From NCBI RefSeq assembly GCF_017874415.1, contig NZ_JAGGLM010000003.1:1-64000 (forward strand): DNA of 64,000 bases, read 5' to 3'. Positions 37,114 to 46,624 of the stretch are shown in pieces. The stretch comes from Clostridium algifaecis. GTDB taxonomy: Bacteria > Bacillota > Clostridia > Clostridiales > Clostridiaceae. Both the position numbers and the translations under genes were made by a program. The notes beneath the pieces were generated by a model that had not been told where the DNA came from, made no database searches, and was given only the letters and a program-made list of their open reading frames with translations. Position 1 is the stretch's first letter; each line of letters begins with the position of its first letter.

Positions 37114-38073
37114 ATGTTAGAGAACACAGCTTTAACACCACAAGAAGTAGCGGAAATGTTGAAAGTAGCTAAAAACACAGTTTATGAATTAATTAAAAGA
37201 GGGGAATTAAATGGTTATAAAGTTGGTAAAAAAATTAGAGTTGATTTAAAGGATGTGGAAAATTATAAAAATAAGACCAAGAATAATAAAACAATCCAAT
37301 CTATTCCTATTAAAAATGACAGTTTACCATCTACAAATATTTTTTCTCAACAAGATTCAGGCAATGTTAACAATTTTATAATATGTGGTCAAGATGTACT
37401 TCTTGATATTCTATCCCGCTATATAGAACTTTATTCTCCTAATATTAGAACTTTCCGTTCATACGTTGGAAGTTACAATGGACTACTGGCTCTTTATCTT
37501 GGTAAAATACAAGTAGCTACTGCTCATTTGTGGGATGGAGACTCCGGACAGTATAATATACCTTTTGTAAGAAGATTGGTTCCCGGGATTCCAACAATAA
37601 TAATTCATTTAGCCTGCAGAATGCAAGGTTTTTATGTCGCTAAAGGAAATCCTAAAAAAATTCAAGGCTGGGAAGATTTAAAAAGACATGATATAAACAT
37701 AATAAATAGAGAAAAGGGATGTGGTACTAGAATTCTCCTGGATGAACACCTTCGTTTACTCAACATAGATGGAAAATCTATAAAAGGATATAATAAAGAA
37801 TGTTTTTCCCACCTCGCAGTAGCAAGTACTGTAGCAAGAGGTGGTGCAAATTTGGCTTTGGGTAACGAAAAAACAAGTCTTCAAGTTAAAAATATAGATT
37901 TTATACCACTTCAAAAAGAAAGATATGAATTAGTTATAAAAAAAGAAGACCTTGATAAATCTCCATTTAAAACAATAATAAGTATATTGCGCTCAGATGA
38001 ATTCAAATCTGAACTATTAGGAATAGGAGGATATGATCTCACAGAAACAGGTAATATTATAGCTGAATTGTAA
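37114..38073 (+). CDS. Excisionase-type HTH regulator with molybdate-binding-protein-like domain
   Basis: The 319-residue protein has an N-terminal HTH_17 DNA-binding domain (residues 3-55; LTPQEVAEMLKVAKNTVYEL). A linker of low complexity precedes a PBP-like domain (PF12727-type, about 90-310) recognised by HLWDGDSGQYNIPFVRRL and NREKGCGTRILLDEHLR. Such one-component proteins are thought to sense an oxyanion, often molybdate or tungstate. Its place between nifH and modC supports Mo-dependent control of either. ATG at 37114 follows AAAGGAGGTATTTT. Confidence 0.8.
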   Translation: MLENTALTPQEVAEMLKVAKNTVYELIKRGELNGYKVGKKIRVDLKDVENYKNKTKNNKTIQSIPIKNDSLPSTNIFSQQDSGNVNNFIICGQDVLLDILSRYIELYSPNIRTFRSYVGSYNGLLALYLGKIQVATAHLWDGDSGQYNIPFVRRLVPGIPTIIIHLACRMQGFYVAKGNPKKIQGWEDLKRHDINIINREKGCGTRILLDEHLRLLNIDGKSIKGYNKECFSHLAVASTVARGGANLALGNEKTSLQVKNIDFIPLQKERYELVIKKEDLDKSPFKTIISILRSDEFKSELLGIGGYDLTETGNIIAEL

Positions 38074-38101
38074 TTTGCAGCTATTAAAAATATTCTATAG
38101 T

Positions 38102-39169
38102 TTATCTGACCAATAATAAAATTTTTTCTGGAGGAATTTTTATATTCCACGGTTGATTTTTCTTTTTCAATCGATTCCAGGTTTCCTTTTCAATTTCAAG
38201 GTGTAAACTCTTAGTTCTAGTATAAGTTTTGTCACCCAGAATATCTAAATATACGGAAACAGTAAACGGACTTTCGATTACATGATTAAGGCAGCATTTA
38301 AAAGTATTTTCCAGATCACCTTTATCATCAAAGCTTATGTAATGTGCTCTAATAGCTGCATAAGATCTAACATCTTTTATTTTTTCAGCAACTTTGAGTG
38401 TACATCCCCAATCTAAAGCCTCTATTGTAGTATCATCTATTATTTTTATTTTTGATATATTTTTGCATCCGGTAAGTACAGCAGTTGAAAGAGTTTGTGG
38501 AGTTTTAAATATATATTCTCTATCACCATAGACATCTACAGATCCATTATTGATTACCGCAATATCTTCGCATATACGATATATCTCATCCCTATTATGA
38601 GATACAAATACTGTTGAGCCTGAATAATTATCCAGTATATTCACAAGTTGTTCTTCCATCTTGTTTCTTAAGTGGCTATCTAAAGCTGAAAAGGGTTCAT
38701 CTAATAATAATATTTCAGGCTCTACAGCCAATGCTCTTGCAATAGCTGTCCTCTGCTGCTGACCTCCTGACAGCTGACTTGGAAATCTATTTTCAAGACC
38801 TGAAAGGTTCATCATGCTTATTTTTTCACTTACTATTTTCATCTTTTTATTATTATCCATATTATCTAGTGCAAAACCTATATTTTGACTTACAGTCATA
38901 TTTGGAAACAATGCATAATTTTGAAATAAAAATCCCACTTTTCTATTTCTAATTGGCATGTTTATTCTCTTTTTAGAATCAAATAGAATTTTTTCATTCA
39001 CAACTATTTTACCTGTATCAGGTGTTACAAGACCTGCTATGCATCTAAGTATCATACTTTTTCCTGATCCTGAAGCCCCAAGCAATCCCAAAATATTATC
39101 TTTTGTACAAAATTTAACTTTTAGATTAAATCCATTCAATTTTTTTTCAATATCAACATAAAGCCCCAT
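38102..39169 (-). CDS. modC: Molybdate ABC transporter ATP-binding protein
   Basis: This 355-residue ATPase drives molybdate uptake. Walker A GASGSGKS (about residue 34), signature LSGGQQQRTA (about 128), Walker B ILLLDEPFSALDS (about 150). The C-terminal 110 residues form a divergent TOBE/MOP-like domain. I use the ATG at 39169, whose ribosome site AGGAGAAGG lies in the last codons of modB, so the genes are coupled. It converges with the regulator gene. Confidence 0.9.
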   Translation of the reverse strand: MGLYVDIEKKLNGFNLKVKFCTKDNILGLLGASGSGKSMILRCIAGLVTPDTGKIVVNEKILFDSKKRINMPIRNRKVGFLFQNYALFPNMTVSQNIGFALDNMDNNKKMKIVSEKISMMNLSGLENRFPSQLSGGQQQRTAIARALAVEPEILLLDEPFSALDSHLRNKMEEQLVNILDNYSGSTVFVSHNRDEIYRICEDIAVINNGSVDVYGDREYIFKTPQTLSTAVLTGCKNISKIKIIDDTTIEALDWGCTLKVAEKIKDVRSYAAIRAHYISFDDKGDLENTFKCCLNHVIESPFTVSVYLDILGDKTYTRTKSLHLEIEKETWNRLKKKNQPWNIKIPPEKILLLVR

Positions 39170-39170
39170 T

Positions 39171-39857
39171 TTACCTTCTCCTGAATCCATACATATTTTC
39201 CTGTTGATGAGTATTCCAATAATTCATTAAAAACATTACTAAAGTAGAAATTATTACAATCAATATAACCCACATAAGAGCTATGTTCATGTCCCCATTT
39301 TCAGCTGCAAAATAAATGGCTAATGGAATTGTCTGAGTTTTATTTGGTATATTTCCGGCTACCATAAGTGTAGCTCCAAATTCACCAAGAGCTCTTGCAA
39401 AAGAAAGGACTGTAGCTGCTGCAATTCCGGGACGTGCCATCGGAATCATAACTTTCCAAAATATCTTCCACTCGGATACGCCCAGCGTCCTTGCAGCATT
39501 TATTACATTATTATCTATCTGTTCAAAAGCACCTTTAGTTGTCCTGTACATTAAAGGAAATGCTACAACAACAGCTGCCAAAACTGCTGCAGGCCAAGAA
39601 AAAATTAATGTAGTTCCAATCTTTAAAAGAAGTTTCCCAATAGGTCCATTTTTACCCAGAATGAGCAGCAGGAAAAATCCAGCTACTGTAGGTGGGAGTA
39701 CAAGAGGCAATGTAAATATAGTATCCAGTATACTCTTGAACCTACCATTGTAAGTTGTCATCCAGTAAGCAGTCACAATCCCTATAAAAAATACTATTAC
39801 AACAGCCGTAAAAACAGTTTTCAATGAAATCCATGCTGGTGAAACATCAAATACCAT
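39171..39857 (-). CDS. modB: Molybdate ABC transporter permease
   Basis: This 228-residue protein has five or six membrane helices. The ATPase-contact loop reads NAARTLGVSEWKIFWKVMIP (about 138-157), and SFARALGEFGATLMVAGN follows near 170; both are hallmarks of ModB/CysT-type permeases. It lies between modA (41-base gap) and modC (stop next to the modC start). Molybdate rather than sulfate is supported by the ModA partner and the nif context. Confidence 0.92.
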   Translation of the reverse strand: MVFDVSPAWISLKTVFTAVVIVFFIGIVTAYWMTTYNGRFKSILDTIFTLPLVLPPTVAGFFLLLILGKNGPIGKLLLKIGTTLIFSWPAAVLAAVVVAFPLMYRTTKGAFEQIDNNVINAARTLGVSEWKIFWKVMIPMARPGIAAATVLSFARALGEFGATLMVAGNIPNKTQTIPLAIYFAAENGDMNIALMWVILIVIISTLVMFLMNYWNTHQQENMYGFRRR

Positions 39858-39897
39858 TCTATACTCCCCCTATTGATTAAATGGACTAAATAGTTAG

Positions 39898-40716
39898 TTA
39901 TTTTCCAACATTAAATCCATACTTTTCAAATACTTTTTTTGCTTCATCTCCTGATAAATAATTAATAAATTCCTTAGCTTCATCCATATTTTTACTGCCT
40001 TTAATTACTGCTGCAGGATATATCACATCTTTATGTGAATCCTTAGGTGCAGAAGCAACAACTTTTACTTTGTCTGATACAAGTGCATCTGTCTTATATA
40101 CTATTCCTGCATCTACATCACCAGTTTCGACCCATGTTAAAACCTCTTTTACGTCCTTTCCATACACAGCTTTTGATTTAACATTGTCAAGAATTTTTAA
40201 ATTTTTAAGTACATCCTGCGAATATTCTCCAACAGGTACACTTTTAGGTTCACCAAGCGCTACTTTTTTAACATTATCGTCTGTCAAATCATCAAAATTT
40301 TTAACTTTGGTCGAATTCTTAGGAACAATAAGCACTATATCATTCTTCAACAAATTTTTAACCGTAGTATTTACAAGTAGATTTTTATCTTTGAGTAAAT
40401 TCATCTGCTTTACTGCAGCAGATATAAATATATCCACAGGAGCTCCCTGTTCAATTTGTTGTTGAAGTGTTCCCGATGCTCCAAAATTATAAGTAATAGT
40501 TACATTAGAATGTTTCTTGATATAAAGTTGTTTTATCTCATTCATAGAATCTTTTAAACTAGCTGCAGCAGATACAGTCAACTTAATAGATTTTTGTGTT
40601 GATTGTCCTGAACTTTCATTTTTTGAATTTTGATTTGTACTTCCACATCCAACTGATAAAATAATTGTAATAGTCAAAAGCAAAGCAGTAAATAAACCTC
40701 TTTTAAATTTGTTCAC
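39898..40716 (-). CDS. modA: Molybdate-binding lipoprotein
   Basis: This 272-residue lipoprotein has a signal helix with lipobox LSVGCGS (Cys about 24). A long Ser/Asn/Gln linker (25-45) precedes the type 2 binding domain, with TVSAAASLKDSMNEIK near 48, FGASGTLQQQIEQGAPVDIFISA near 80 (partly quoted), and VETGDVDAGIVYKTDA near 190, all typical of ModA. First gene of modABC. Upstream lies a 20-bp perfect inverted repeat, a candidate operator. Confidence 0.93.
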   Translation of the reverse strand: MNKFKRGLFTALLLTITIILSVGCGSTNQNSKNESSGQSTQKSIKLTVSAAASLKDSMNEIKQLYIKKHSNVTITYNFGASGTLQQQIEQGAPVDIFISAAVKQMNLLKDKNLLVNTTVKNLLKNDIVLIVPKNSTKVKNFDDLTDDNVKKVALGEPKSVPVGEYSQDVLKNLKILDNVKSKAVYGKDVKEVLTWVETGDVDAGIVYKTDALVSDKVKVVASAPKDSHKDVIYPAAVIKGSKNMDEAKEFINYLSGDEAKKVFEKYGFNVGK

Positions 40717-40790
40717 TATAATTCCTCCCTATTTTAATTTTATTCAGATTTTTAAGTATAATATAAGATGACATAATGATATATAAACAA

Positions 40791-40843
40791 ATCAATTTTC
40801 ATTTATAATATTGTTATGTCACATATTATAAATGAAAATTGAT
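40791..40843. promoter_or_regulatory. 20-bp perfect inverted repeat upstream of modA
   Basis: Arms at 40791-40810 and 40824-40843 are exact reverse complements around a 13-base spacer (TTGTTATGTCACA). The site lies 75-127 bases before modA. It could be an operator of the regulator at 37114 or an RNA hairpin; the sequence does not match the dyads before nifH. Confidence 0.45.
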
Positions 40844-40950
40844 AATATATCAAGCTATTTTTTGATAATTGTGTAATTAACATATGATATATTTATCGAA
40901 ATAATAATATACTTTTTGTTAATATTATTTTCTTTTAATTTTTATTAATA

Positions 40951-42084
40951 TTATCTTCTAGCATAACTTGCTATAACTACAATAACTATAGTAAATATAA
41001 TCATTCCTATATATATAGCCATTCCAAGTGGTCTCCCCGCATTTATAGTCCACCCTACTCCAAATCTTTTTTCTATAAAAAGTGATGGATCGTCCGGATT
41101 ATAATAAATAGTATTAGCAACTTTCCAATATCTATCATCATCTCTGGAACTACTATCAAATTTGCTATTTTCATCTTCACCTTTAAGCTTTATATTACTT
41201 CCACCTTGACCTAACTTTATAGAAAGTAATATTGTACTAGTTAACGTAATAACTAAAAATCCAATAATAATTACATTTATAATTTTATTATTTATATCAA
41301 CTACTCTAAATATTTGAAGAGTACCCACAGTAAGAATTAGATTAGTTAATATTGAAAAAATAGCTATATATTTTGACCATGCTCTTCTAAAAATTCTATT
41401 TTTCTTTACAGAACCTTCTGGATCTTGATGATTTATCTGCTGTTTTGACCAACCTATACTTTTATATACTATAAAAAATAGAATAGTAGTAAAAATTTCA
41501 GTTCCAGGCATTTCCCAAATTAACATTTTAGATTTAATTTGGTAGCCTGTTATATTTCCTGATAAATCCCAGTGAGTAGGAACTTTATTTGGTAATAAAT
41601 TATAGTATTTATAGCTTAAAACTATATTTATAATAATGATAATTACTGAAATCAAGAAAATCCATGGTGTTACCAAGTTTTTGTTTTTTTCTTTTGAAAA
41701 ATTAGTATCAATAATTACAGATTGTTTATTTCCCTTAAGCCATCCTTTTTCAATCTTAAGTTTTTTTACAGCTTTGTTTGATATCATATACACTAAAAAC
41801 ATAACAAATATAAATGCAAATGTTGTAAAAAGAATCATAATTACATTAGGAAACATATAATTTAAAATGCTAAATATTACTATAACAGGAATCCCTATTA
41901 TTAAATTATTTGTTATAAATTTTTTTTCTATATCCTTGATTTCTGAAGAATTTACCTCATTTTCCGGTATCCTTATTCCAAATTTAATTTCCTTTCTGGT
42001 AAACTTTGGGGTAAAAATCCCCATTATAAGCATTACTATAAATATAAAGAATAAATATATACTCATAAATAAATTTTCATTCAT
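40951..42084 (-). CDS. DUF1648/DUF5808 membrane protein
   Basis: This 377-residue protein has about eight membrane helices. The NKVPTHWDLSGNITGYQIKS segment (about residue 165-185) is the DUF1648 signature shared with SdpI-type immunity proteins. A C-terminal DUF5808-like part holds DDRYWKVANTIYYNPDDPSLF and an FGVGWTINAGRP stretch. Such proteins are commonly paired with a YtrA-type GntR regulator, as here (10 bases after it). Proposed roles are envelope-stress or bacteriocin resistance; the actual function is unproven. Confidence 0.8.
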   Translation of the reverse strand: MNENLFMSIYLFFIFIVMLIMGIFTPKFTRKEIKFGIRIPENEVNSSEIKDIEKKFITNNLIIGIPVIVIFSILNYMFPNVIMILFTTFAFIFVMFLVYMISNKAVKKLKIEKGWLKGNKQSVIIDTNFSKEKNKNLVTPWIFLISVIIIIINIVLSYKYYNLLPNKVPTHWDLSGNITGYQIKSKMLIWEMPGTEIFTTILFFIVYKSIGWSKQQINHQDPEGSVKKNRIFRRAWSKYIAIFSILTNLILTVGTLQIFRVVDINNKIINVIIIGFLVITLTSTILLSIKLGQGGSNIKLKGEDENSKFDSSSRDDDRYWKVANTIYYNPDDPSLFIEKRFGVGWTINAGRPLGMAIYIGMIIFTIVIVVIASYARR

Positions 42085-42094
42085 AATAATTCAC

Positions 42095-42478
42095 CTACCT
42101 ACTTTCATCATATTTATTAAATATACTACTGCATAAATTTAAAATATCTTCAATTTTGTTTCCTCTTAAATAAGCTTCTGATATTAAATAAGTCAATTCA
42201 TCTTTAAATTTTTTATTAAATTCTTCAGTACTTTCAGGAAGAATGTCTCTAACTACTGCTCCAGTTCTCCTGTCTATATTCAAATATCCATCTGTCTTTA
42301 AGGCATTATACGTTTTATTTACTGTATGAAGATTTATACCTATATCTTCTGCCATTTGTCTTACAGACGGAAGACTTTCTCCTAATTTTAAACTGCCAGA
42401 AGCTATTCCTTCTATTATTTGTCTTCTAAGTTGCTCATATATCGGCATCTCAGACTCGAAATCTATTTCTATTATCAT
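42095..42478 (-). CDS. GntR family (YtrA type) transcriptional regulator
   Basis: This 127-residue protein carries a winged HTH (residues 8-75; PIYEQLRRQIIEGIASGSLK, then SLPSVRQMAEDIGINLHTVN) and a short C-terminal helix pair instead of a ligand domain, the YtrA pattern. It is first in an operon with the DUF1648 protein and probably represses it. The ATAT-rich inverted repeat near 42500-42525 (TTGTTATATAT/ATATATAACAAG) just upstream is a likely operator. Confidence 0.88.
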   Translation of the reverse strand: MIIEIDFESEMPIYEQLRRQIIEGIASGSLKLGESLPSVRQMAEDIGINLHTVNKTYNALKTDGYLNIDRRTGAVVRDILPESTEEFNKKFKDELTYLISEAYLRGNKIEDILNLCSSIFNKYDESR

Positions 42479-42499
42479 AAAGTACCTCCTTTTCTACTT

Positions 42500-42525
42500 G
42501 TTATATATAATATATAACAAGTATT
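42500..42525. promoter_or_regulatory. Probable GntR operator
   Basis: The sequence CTTGTTATATATAATATATAACAAG, given here by its halves CTTGTTATATAT and ATATATAACAAG, is a 25-base perfect palindrome around one central base. It lies just before the GntR gene (about 20-45 bases), the usual place for YtrA autoregulation. Confidence 0.6.
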
Positions 42526-42544
42526 ATAAAATAGCAACAGATTT

Positions 42545-42595
42545 ATAAAAAAAATCTGCAAATAACTTTATAAAAAGTATCTACAGATTTAAAAA
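42545..42595 (-). terminator. Terminator after the 149-residue membrane gene
   Basis: On the minus strand AAATCTG pairs with CAGATTT, with an inner ACTTT/AAAGT stem, and a run of eight T follows. It lies about 30 bases after the stop of the 42623-43072 gene. Confidence 0.6.
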
Positions 42596-42622
42596 CATTA
42601 TTAGCAATTTAACTTTTCAATT

Positions 42623-43072
42623 TTAGCCGGAAATTCCACTTGAAAGACCAGCTGACAATACCATTATCATTAAAATAGGCAAACTGTCACATATAACCCA
42701 AAGTACTATGAGAAGTGCCATGGTTAACTTCTTATACCTATTATATATATGTAAAATAACATTGTATATAAAAAATAAGTTAGTAAGTATAAATGTCAAA
42801 AATATTGGAACAGGACTGGCTAATCCATATACAATCACCACATGAAGTATAATTATTAAAAATAAAATAGTAATTAAAAAAGCACTTATTTTTAATCCAT
42901 CCCTATTCTTGATATTTTTAAATATGATAAATCCATCATATATACACATTAATATAGGTATAATTGCAATAAATTGAAGTTTATTAATAAAAAAATAAGC
43001 CGAAGTTATAAATGCTGAAAAACATAATAATTTTATGTTAAAATTTAAATTAGTATTTTTAAGTTTCATCAT
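42623..43072 (-). CDS. Small unrecognised membrane protein
   Basis: I do not recognise this 149-residue protein. It has four clear membrane segments (about residues 13-35, 38-60, 63-95, 115-140) with Lys/Arg-rich loops and ends GLSSGISG. No signal peptide or catalytic motif is seen. Two ATG codons in tandem follow AGGAGATATC. It is flanked by the larA operon and the GntR pair, with its own terminator, so it seems to be a single-gene unit. Confidence 0.6.
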   Translation of the reverse strand: MMKLKNTNLNFNIKLLCFSAFITSAYFFINKLQFIAIIPILMCIYDGFIIFKNIKNRDGLKISAFLITILFLIIILHVVIVYGLASPVPIFLTFILTNLFFIYNVILHIYNRYKKLTMALLIVLWVICDSLPILMIMVLSAGLSSGISG

Positions 43073-43187
43073 GATATCTCCTATAATTATTTTAATTTAT
43101 ATTTTGAAATTACTTTATAATAGTATATCACAAATCAACCATCATAAAAATTTACATACAGTAAAAATTTTTTTCTATTTTATTAGT

Positions 43188-44459
43188 TTATACAGGGAGA
43201 GTACTTCCTCCATATGGCATAAGCACTACATTTGGATTTTCACCTGCTAATTTATATGCTGTCTTAACAGCTTCATCTAATGATTTTACAGGAGTAAATC
43301 CAAATTTTTTAACTACATCATCATCAAGAGAAGATAAAAGTAATACTTTTCTCGTTTTAGCTGCATACAATGTTTTATAAGCAGCATAACCTGGTACAGT
43401 AAAATTTTGTTTTAATGCTGTTTCCATGTCATCTAATGTTTCATATTTAAACCACTGCATGAATTCATCTGCTCCAAGTCCTTCGACACATTGTGATAAT
43501 AATATAAGAACACTTCCATCTTTACCTGAATAAAGGCTATTATCAATAGTTTTCACAGATTGATATAAGTTTATATCCTTTGGATATCCACCAGCTGATG
43601 CAATAGTAATATCTGACCTATTTTCTAATTTTATGCCATATAAATCTCTAGTAGTATTGCACCCTTCAAGCCATGCTTTTTCAAAATCACCTGCTGCAAA
43701 TTGTATAAAGTTTCCGTCTGAGTCAAGTACAGCATTTATCAGGAAGTCTGGAGAAACTTTTCTACATATTTCTGTAATATCCTCTCGCATAGGGTTTCCC
43801 TTAATTTTATTTGCTCTAGCATTTAAATTTAATCCTGAATGTTCTCCTTTATTAAAAACCAATCTATGGTTATGCTGAACAGTTTCAATGCCAGCTACTC
43901 CTGGAACTACACTTTTGGCTCCTCCTCCAAAGCCAGCAAATAAGTGAAATGTAATTCCACCTACAAGTATTACCCTATCAGAGTTAATAACCGCCTTATT
44001 TATATATGCAGGAGTGCCTAAACTTGATGTCCCTATGTACTCCAATTCATCATTATTTCTGCTGTCATGATTGAATACTTTTATTCTAGTATAAAGTTCT
44101 TCCCCTACAATAATCTTCTTTTCTTCTTCTGTAGCAGGTCTATGAGTTCCTACTGCAACTATAGCAGAAATATCCTCATCCTTAACCCCTATTGAATTTA
44201 AATAATCAACTATATGTATCAAAAACTTACCCGTTTTAACCCATGCTCTAGTAATATCCGAAACTACAAATAATACCTTTTCGCCAGGTTTGATTATATC
44301 CTTTAAAGGTTTTGTACCTGTAGGATTTTCAATAGATTTAATAATTTCGCTTTTTACATCTTTAATATAATCTGATTTATTGGGAAGAACATTATTTATC
44401 CTTCCTTCCAAATCTATTTCAATTTCATCTTTTCCATATTTAAAATTATATTTACTCAA
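43188..44459 (-). CDS. larA: LarA-type nickel-dependent 2-hydroxyacid racemase homologue
   Basis: This 423-residue protein matches lactate racemase (LarA, DUF2088). GTHRPAT near residue 107 and FHLFAGFGGGAKSVVPG near 172 keep the His, His and Lys used in catalysis and in linking the nickel-pincer cofactor. LarA homologues act on several 2-hydroxyacids besides lactate. It is last in an operon under a SAM-I riboswitch, behind an aminotransferase and MetQ, so a sulfur-containing hydroxyacid is a reasonable guess, not shown. larB, larC and larE are not in the window. Confidence 0.8.
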   Translation of the reverse strand: MSKYNFKYGKDEIEIDLEGRINNVLPNKSDYIKDVKSEIIKSIENPTGTKPLKDIIKPGEKVLFVVSDITRAWVKTGKFLIHIVDYLNSIGVKDEDISAIVAVGTHRPATEEEKKIIVGEELYTRIKVFNHDSRNNDELEYIGTSSLGTPAYINKAVINSDRVILVGGITFHLFAGFGGGAKSVVPGVAGIETVQHNHRLVFNKGEHSGLNLNARANKIKGNPMREDITEICRKVSPDFLINAVLDSDGNFIQFAAGDFEKAWLEGCNTTRDLYGIKLENRSDITIASAGGYPKDINLYQSVKTIDNSLYSGKDGSVLILLSQCVEGLGADEFMQWFKYETLDDMETALKQNFTVPGYAAYKTLYAAKTRKVLLLSSLDDDVVKKFGFTPVKSLDEAVKTAYKLAGENPNVVLMPYGGSTLPV

Positions 44460-44482
44460 TTTTATTCCTCCTGTTTATACTG

Positions 44483-45295
44483 CTAGAATACTGCTATAAC
44501 CGATCCTTTAAAATGTTCATTTATAAATTTCTTAACTTCATCCGATTGATATATTTTAATTAATTTTTTTACATTTTCAGCATTTTTATTATCCTGTCTT
44601 GCAGCTATAATATTAACCCATGGTGAATCCTTTGGTTCCTTGAATATTGCATCTTTATTTGGATCCAATTTAGCCTCTATCGCATAATTAGTATTTATTA
44701 CTGCAACTGCAACATCATTTAATGAACGTGGAACCATTGGTGCTTCAAGCTCTAGAAATTGAATTTTTTTAGGATTTTGTACTATATCTTTTTTTGTTGC
44801 TTTTAAGCCAACTCCACTTTTCAATTTTATAACCTTACCTTTTTCCAAAAGTGCAAGCGCTCTAGCTTCATTAGTAGGATCATTTGGTAGAGAAATTTTG
44901 TCTCCTTCTTTAAGTTTATCCAAAGATTTTATCTTGCTTGAATATACTCCCATTGGAAAAGTTACAGCATTTGCAACCTTAACCAAATTCATATTATGAT
45001 CCTTGTTAAATTGTTTTAGATATGGTTCATGTTGAAATATATTAACATCTATCTGTTTTTCATTTAGCTGCGTATTTGGCTGAACATAATCATTAAAGCT
45101 AGTATATTCTACATCCAATCCCTGTTTTTTTGCAACCTCTTTAACCTTTTGTATTATCTCTTCGTGAGGGCCTGCTGTAACTCCCACTTTAATTGTATCT
45201 GATTTAGCATCAGATTTTCCAGAGGTGCTTCCGCATCCTGCAAATATACCTAATGCTAAAGTTAATGATAATAAAACTCCGCCTATTCTTTTCAT
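44483..45295 (-). CDS. metQ: Methionine ABC transporter substrate-binding lipoprotein (MetQ/NlpA)
   Basis: This 270-residue lipoprotein has a signal helix with lipobox GIFAGCGST (Cys about 21) and the NlpA fold: VGVTAGPHEEI near 38, DVNIFQHEPYLKQFNKDHN near 82, VNIIAARQDNKNAENVKKL near 228. It captures methionine outside the membrane. It lies in a SAM-riboswitch operon, which supports the methionine role, but metN and metI are absent beside it. The C-terminus GSVIAVF is a little short of typical. Confidence 0.87.
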   Translation of the reverse strand: MKRIGGVLLSLTLALGIFAGCGSTSGKSDAKSDTIKVGVTAGPHEEIIQKVKEVAKKQGLDVEYTSFNDYVQPNTQLNEKQIDVNIFQHEPYLKQFNKDHNMNLVKVANAVTFPMGVYSSKIKSLDKLKEGDKISLPNDPTNEARALALLEKGKVIKLKSGVGLKATKKDIVQNPKKIQFLELEAPMVPRSLNDVAVAVINTNYAIEAKLDPNKDAIFKEPKDSPWVNIIAARQDNKNAENVKKLIKIYQSDEVKKFINEHFKGSVIAVF

Positions 45296-45415
45296 AATAT
45301 AGTCATCTCCTTATTTTGTATAACTCTTTATATTAATAATACTTTAGTGAATATAATGAATATTAAAAAAATAATAAAATTAATGATTTATCGAACTATT
45401 AATCAATTCTTATTC

Positions 45416-46588
45416 TTATTCTTTATAAAACTTAGCTTTTTCCTTGAGTGTCTTTAATCTTTCAATAGCTTTTAAAAGAGTTTCATCTTTCTTTGCAAAA
45501 TGAAATCTTATCAAATAATTTATATCTTCTTTAAAGAAACTTGAACCTGGAACAGCTCCTACTCCTACTTCTTTTGCAAGCCATTCGCAGAATTTCAAAT
45601 CATTTTTTACATTAAATTCTGAAACATCCACTATAACATAGTAGGCTCCCTGAGGTTTAACATATTTAAGACCAGCTTCATCCAATCCTTTAAGGAATAA
45701 ATCTCTTTTCCTTGTATAAAGATTTTTAAGTTTTTCATAGTACTCATCAGGCAGCTTAAGTCCTGTTACAGCTGCTTCTTGAAGTGGTGCTGCCGCTCCT
45801 ACTGTTAAAAAGTCATGAACTTTTCTTATATTTTCTATTATTCTCTTGTTTCCTATAACATACCCAAGTCTCCAACCTGTTATAGAATAAGTTTTCGAAA
45901 GAGAACTACAGCTTAAGGTTCTATCAAACATACCTGGAAGTGATGCAAAATAAATATGCTTGTACGGATCCATTACTATATGCTCGTACACTTCATCTGT
46001 TATTACAAAAGTATCATATTTTTCAGCTAAACTTGCAATATATTTAAGCTCTTCCAAAGTAAATACTTTTCCTGTTGGATTAGATGGATTACAAAGTATA
46101 AGAGCCTTTGGTTTTTGTTTAAAAGCATCTTCAAGTTGTTCTTTATCAAAAGAAAACTCAGGTGGATTAAGTGGTACATATATAGGAACAGCTCCGCTTA
46201 ATATTGCATCTGCTGCATAGTTTTCATAAAAAGGAGAAAAAACTATAACCTTATCTCCCGGGTCACAAACTGTCATGACACATGCCATCATAGCTTCAGT
46301 GCTTCCACAAGTAACTGCTATTTGAGTTTCCGGATCAATGTCAATTCCCATAAATCTTTTCTGCTTTTCTGCAAGAGCTTCTCTAAAATTTTGTGCACCC
46401 CAGGTAATCGAATACTGGTGTGGTCCTTTATCTGCTGCAACTTTAAGTGCCTCTCTTATTTCTTTTGGAGGATCAAAATCAGGAAAACCCTGAGATAAAT
46501 TAATAGCTCCATATTTATTAGATATTCTTGTCATTCTCCTTATAACAGAATCCGTAAAATTAATCAATTTACTACTTAATTCAGGCAA
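45416..46588 (-). CDS. Class I/II PLP aminotransferase, probably methionine/sulfur-linked
   Basis: This 390-residue fold-type I aminotransferase has INLSQGFPDFDPP near 29, the PLP Lys in SSLSKTYSITGWRLGYVIG near 233, and a C-terminal RFHFAKKDETL with the carboxylate-binding Arg. It starts with TTG (AAAGGATG eight bases upstream) and is the first gene after the SAM-I riboswitch. Interconversion of methionine and its 2-oxo acid is the likely role; general aspartate/aromatic activity is possible. Confidence 0.85.
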   Translation of the reverse strand: MPELSSKLINFTDSVIRRMTRISNKYGAINLSQGFPDFDPPKEIREALKVAADKGPHQYSITWGAQNFREALAEKQKRFMGIDIDPETQIAVTCGSTEAMMACVMTVCDPGDKVIVFSPFYENYAADAILSGAVPIYVPLNPPEFSFDKEQLEDAFKQKPKALILCNPSNPTGKVFTLEELKYIASLAEKYDTFVITDEVYEHIVMDPYKHIYFASLPGMFDRTLSCSSLSKTYSITGWRLGYVIGNKRIIENIRKVHDFLTVGAAAPLQEAAVTGLKLPDEYYEKLKNLYTRKRDLFLKGLDEAGLKYVKPQGAYYVIVDVSEFNVKNDLKFCEWLAKEVGVGAVPGSSFFKEDINYLIRFHFAKKDETLLKAIERLKTLKEKAKFYKE

Positions 46589-46624
46589 AATAAACGCATC
46601 CTTTCAAAAATTGTTTTAATATGT

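Noticed and set aside
40951-42478. Toxin-antitoxin or bacteriocin immunity module
   Set aside because: The DUF1648/GntR pair is a common autoregulated membrane-protein operon, and no toxin or peptide gene is adjacent.
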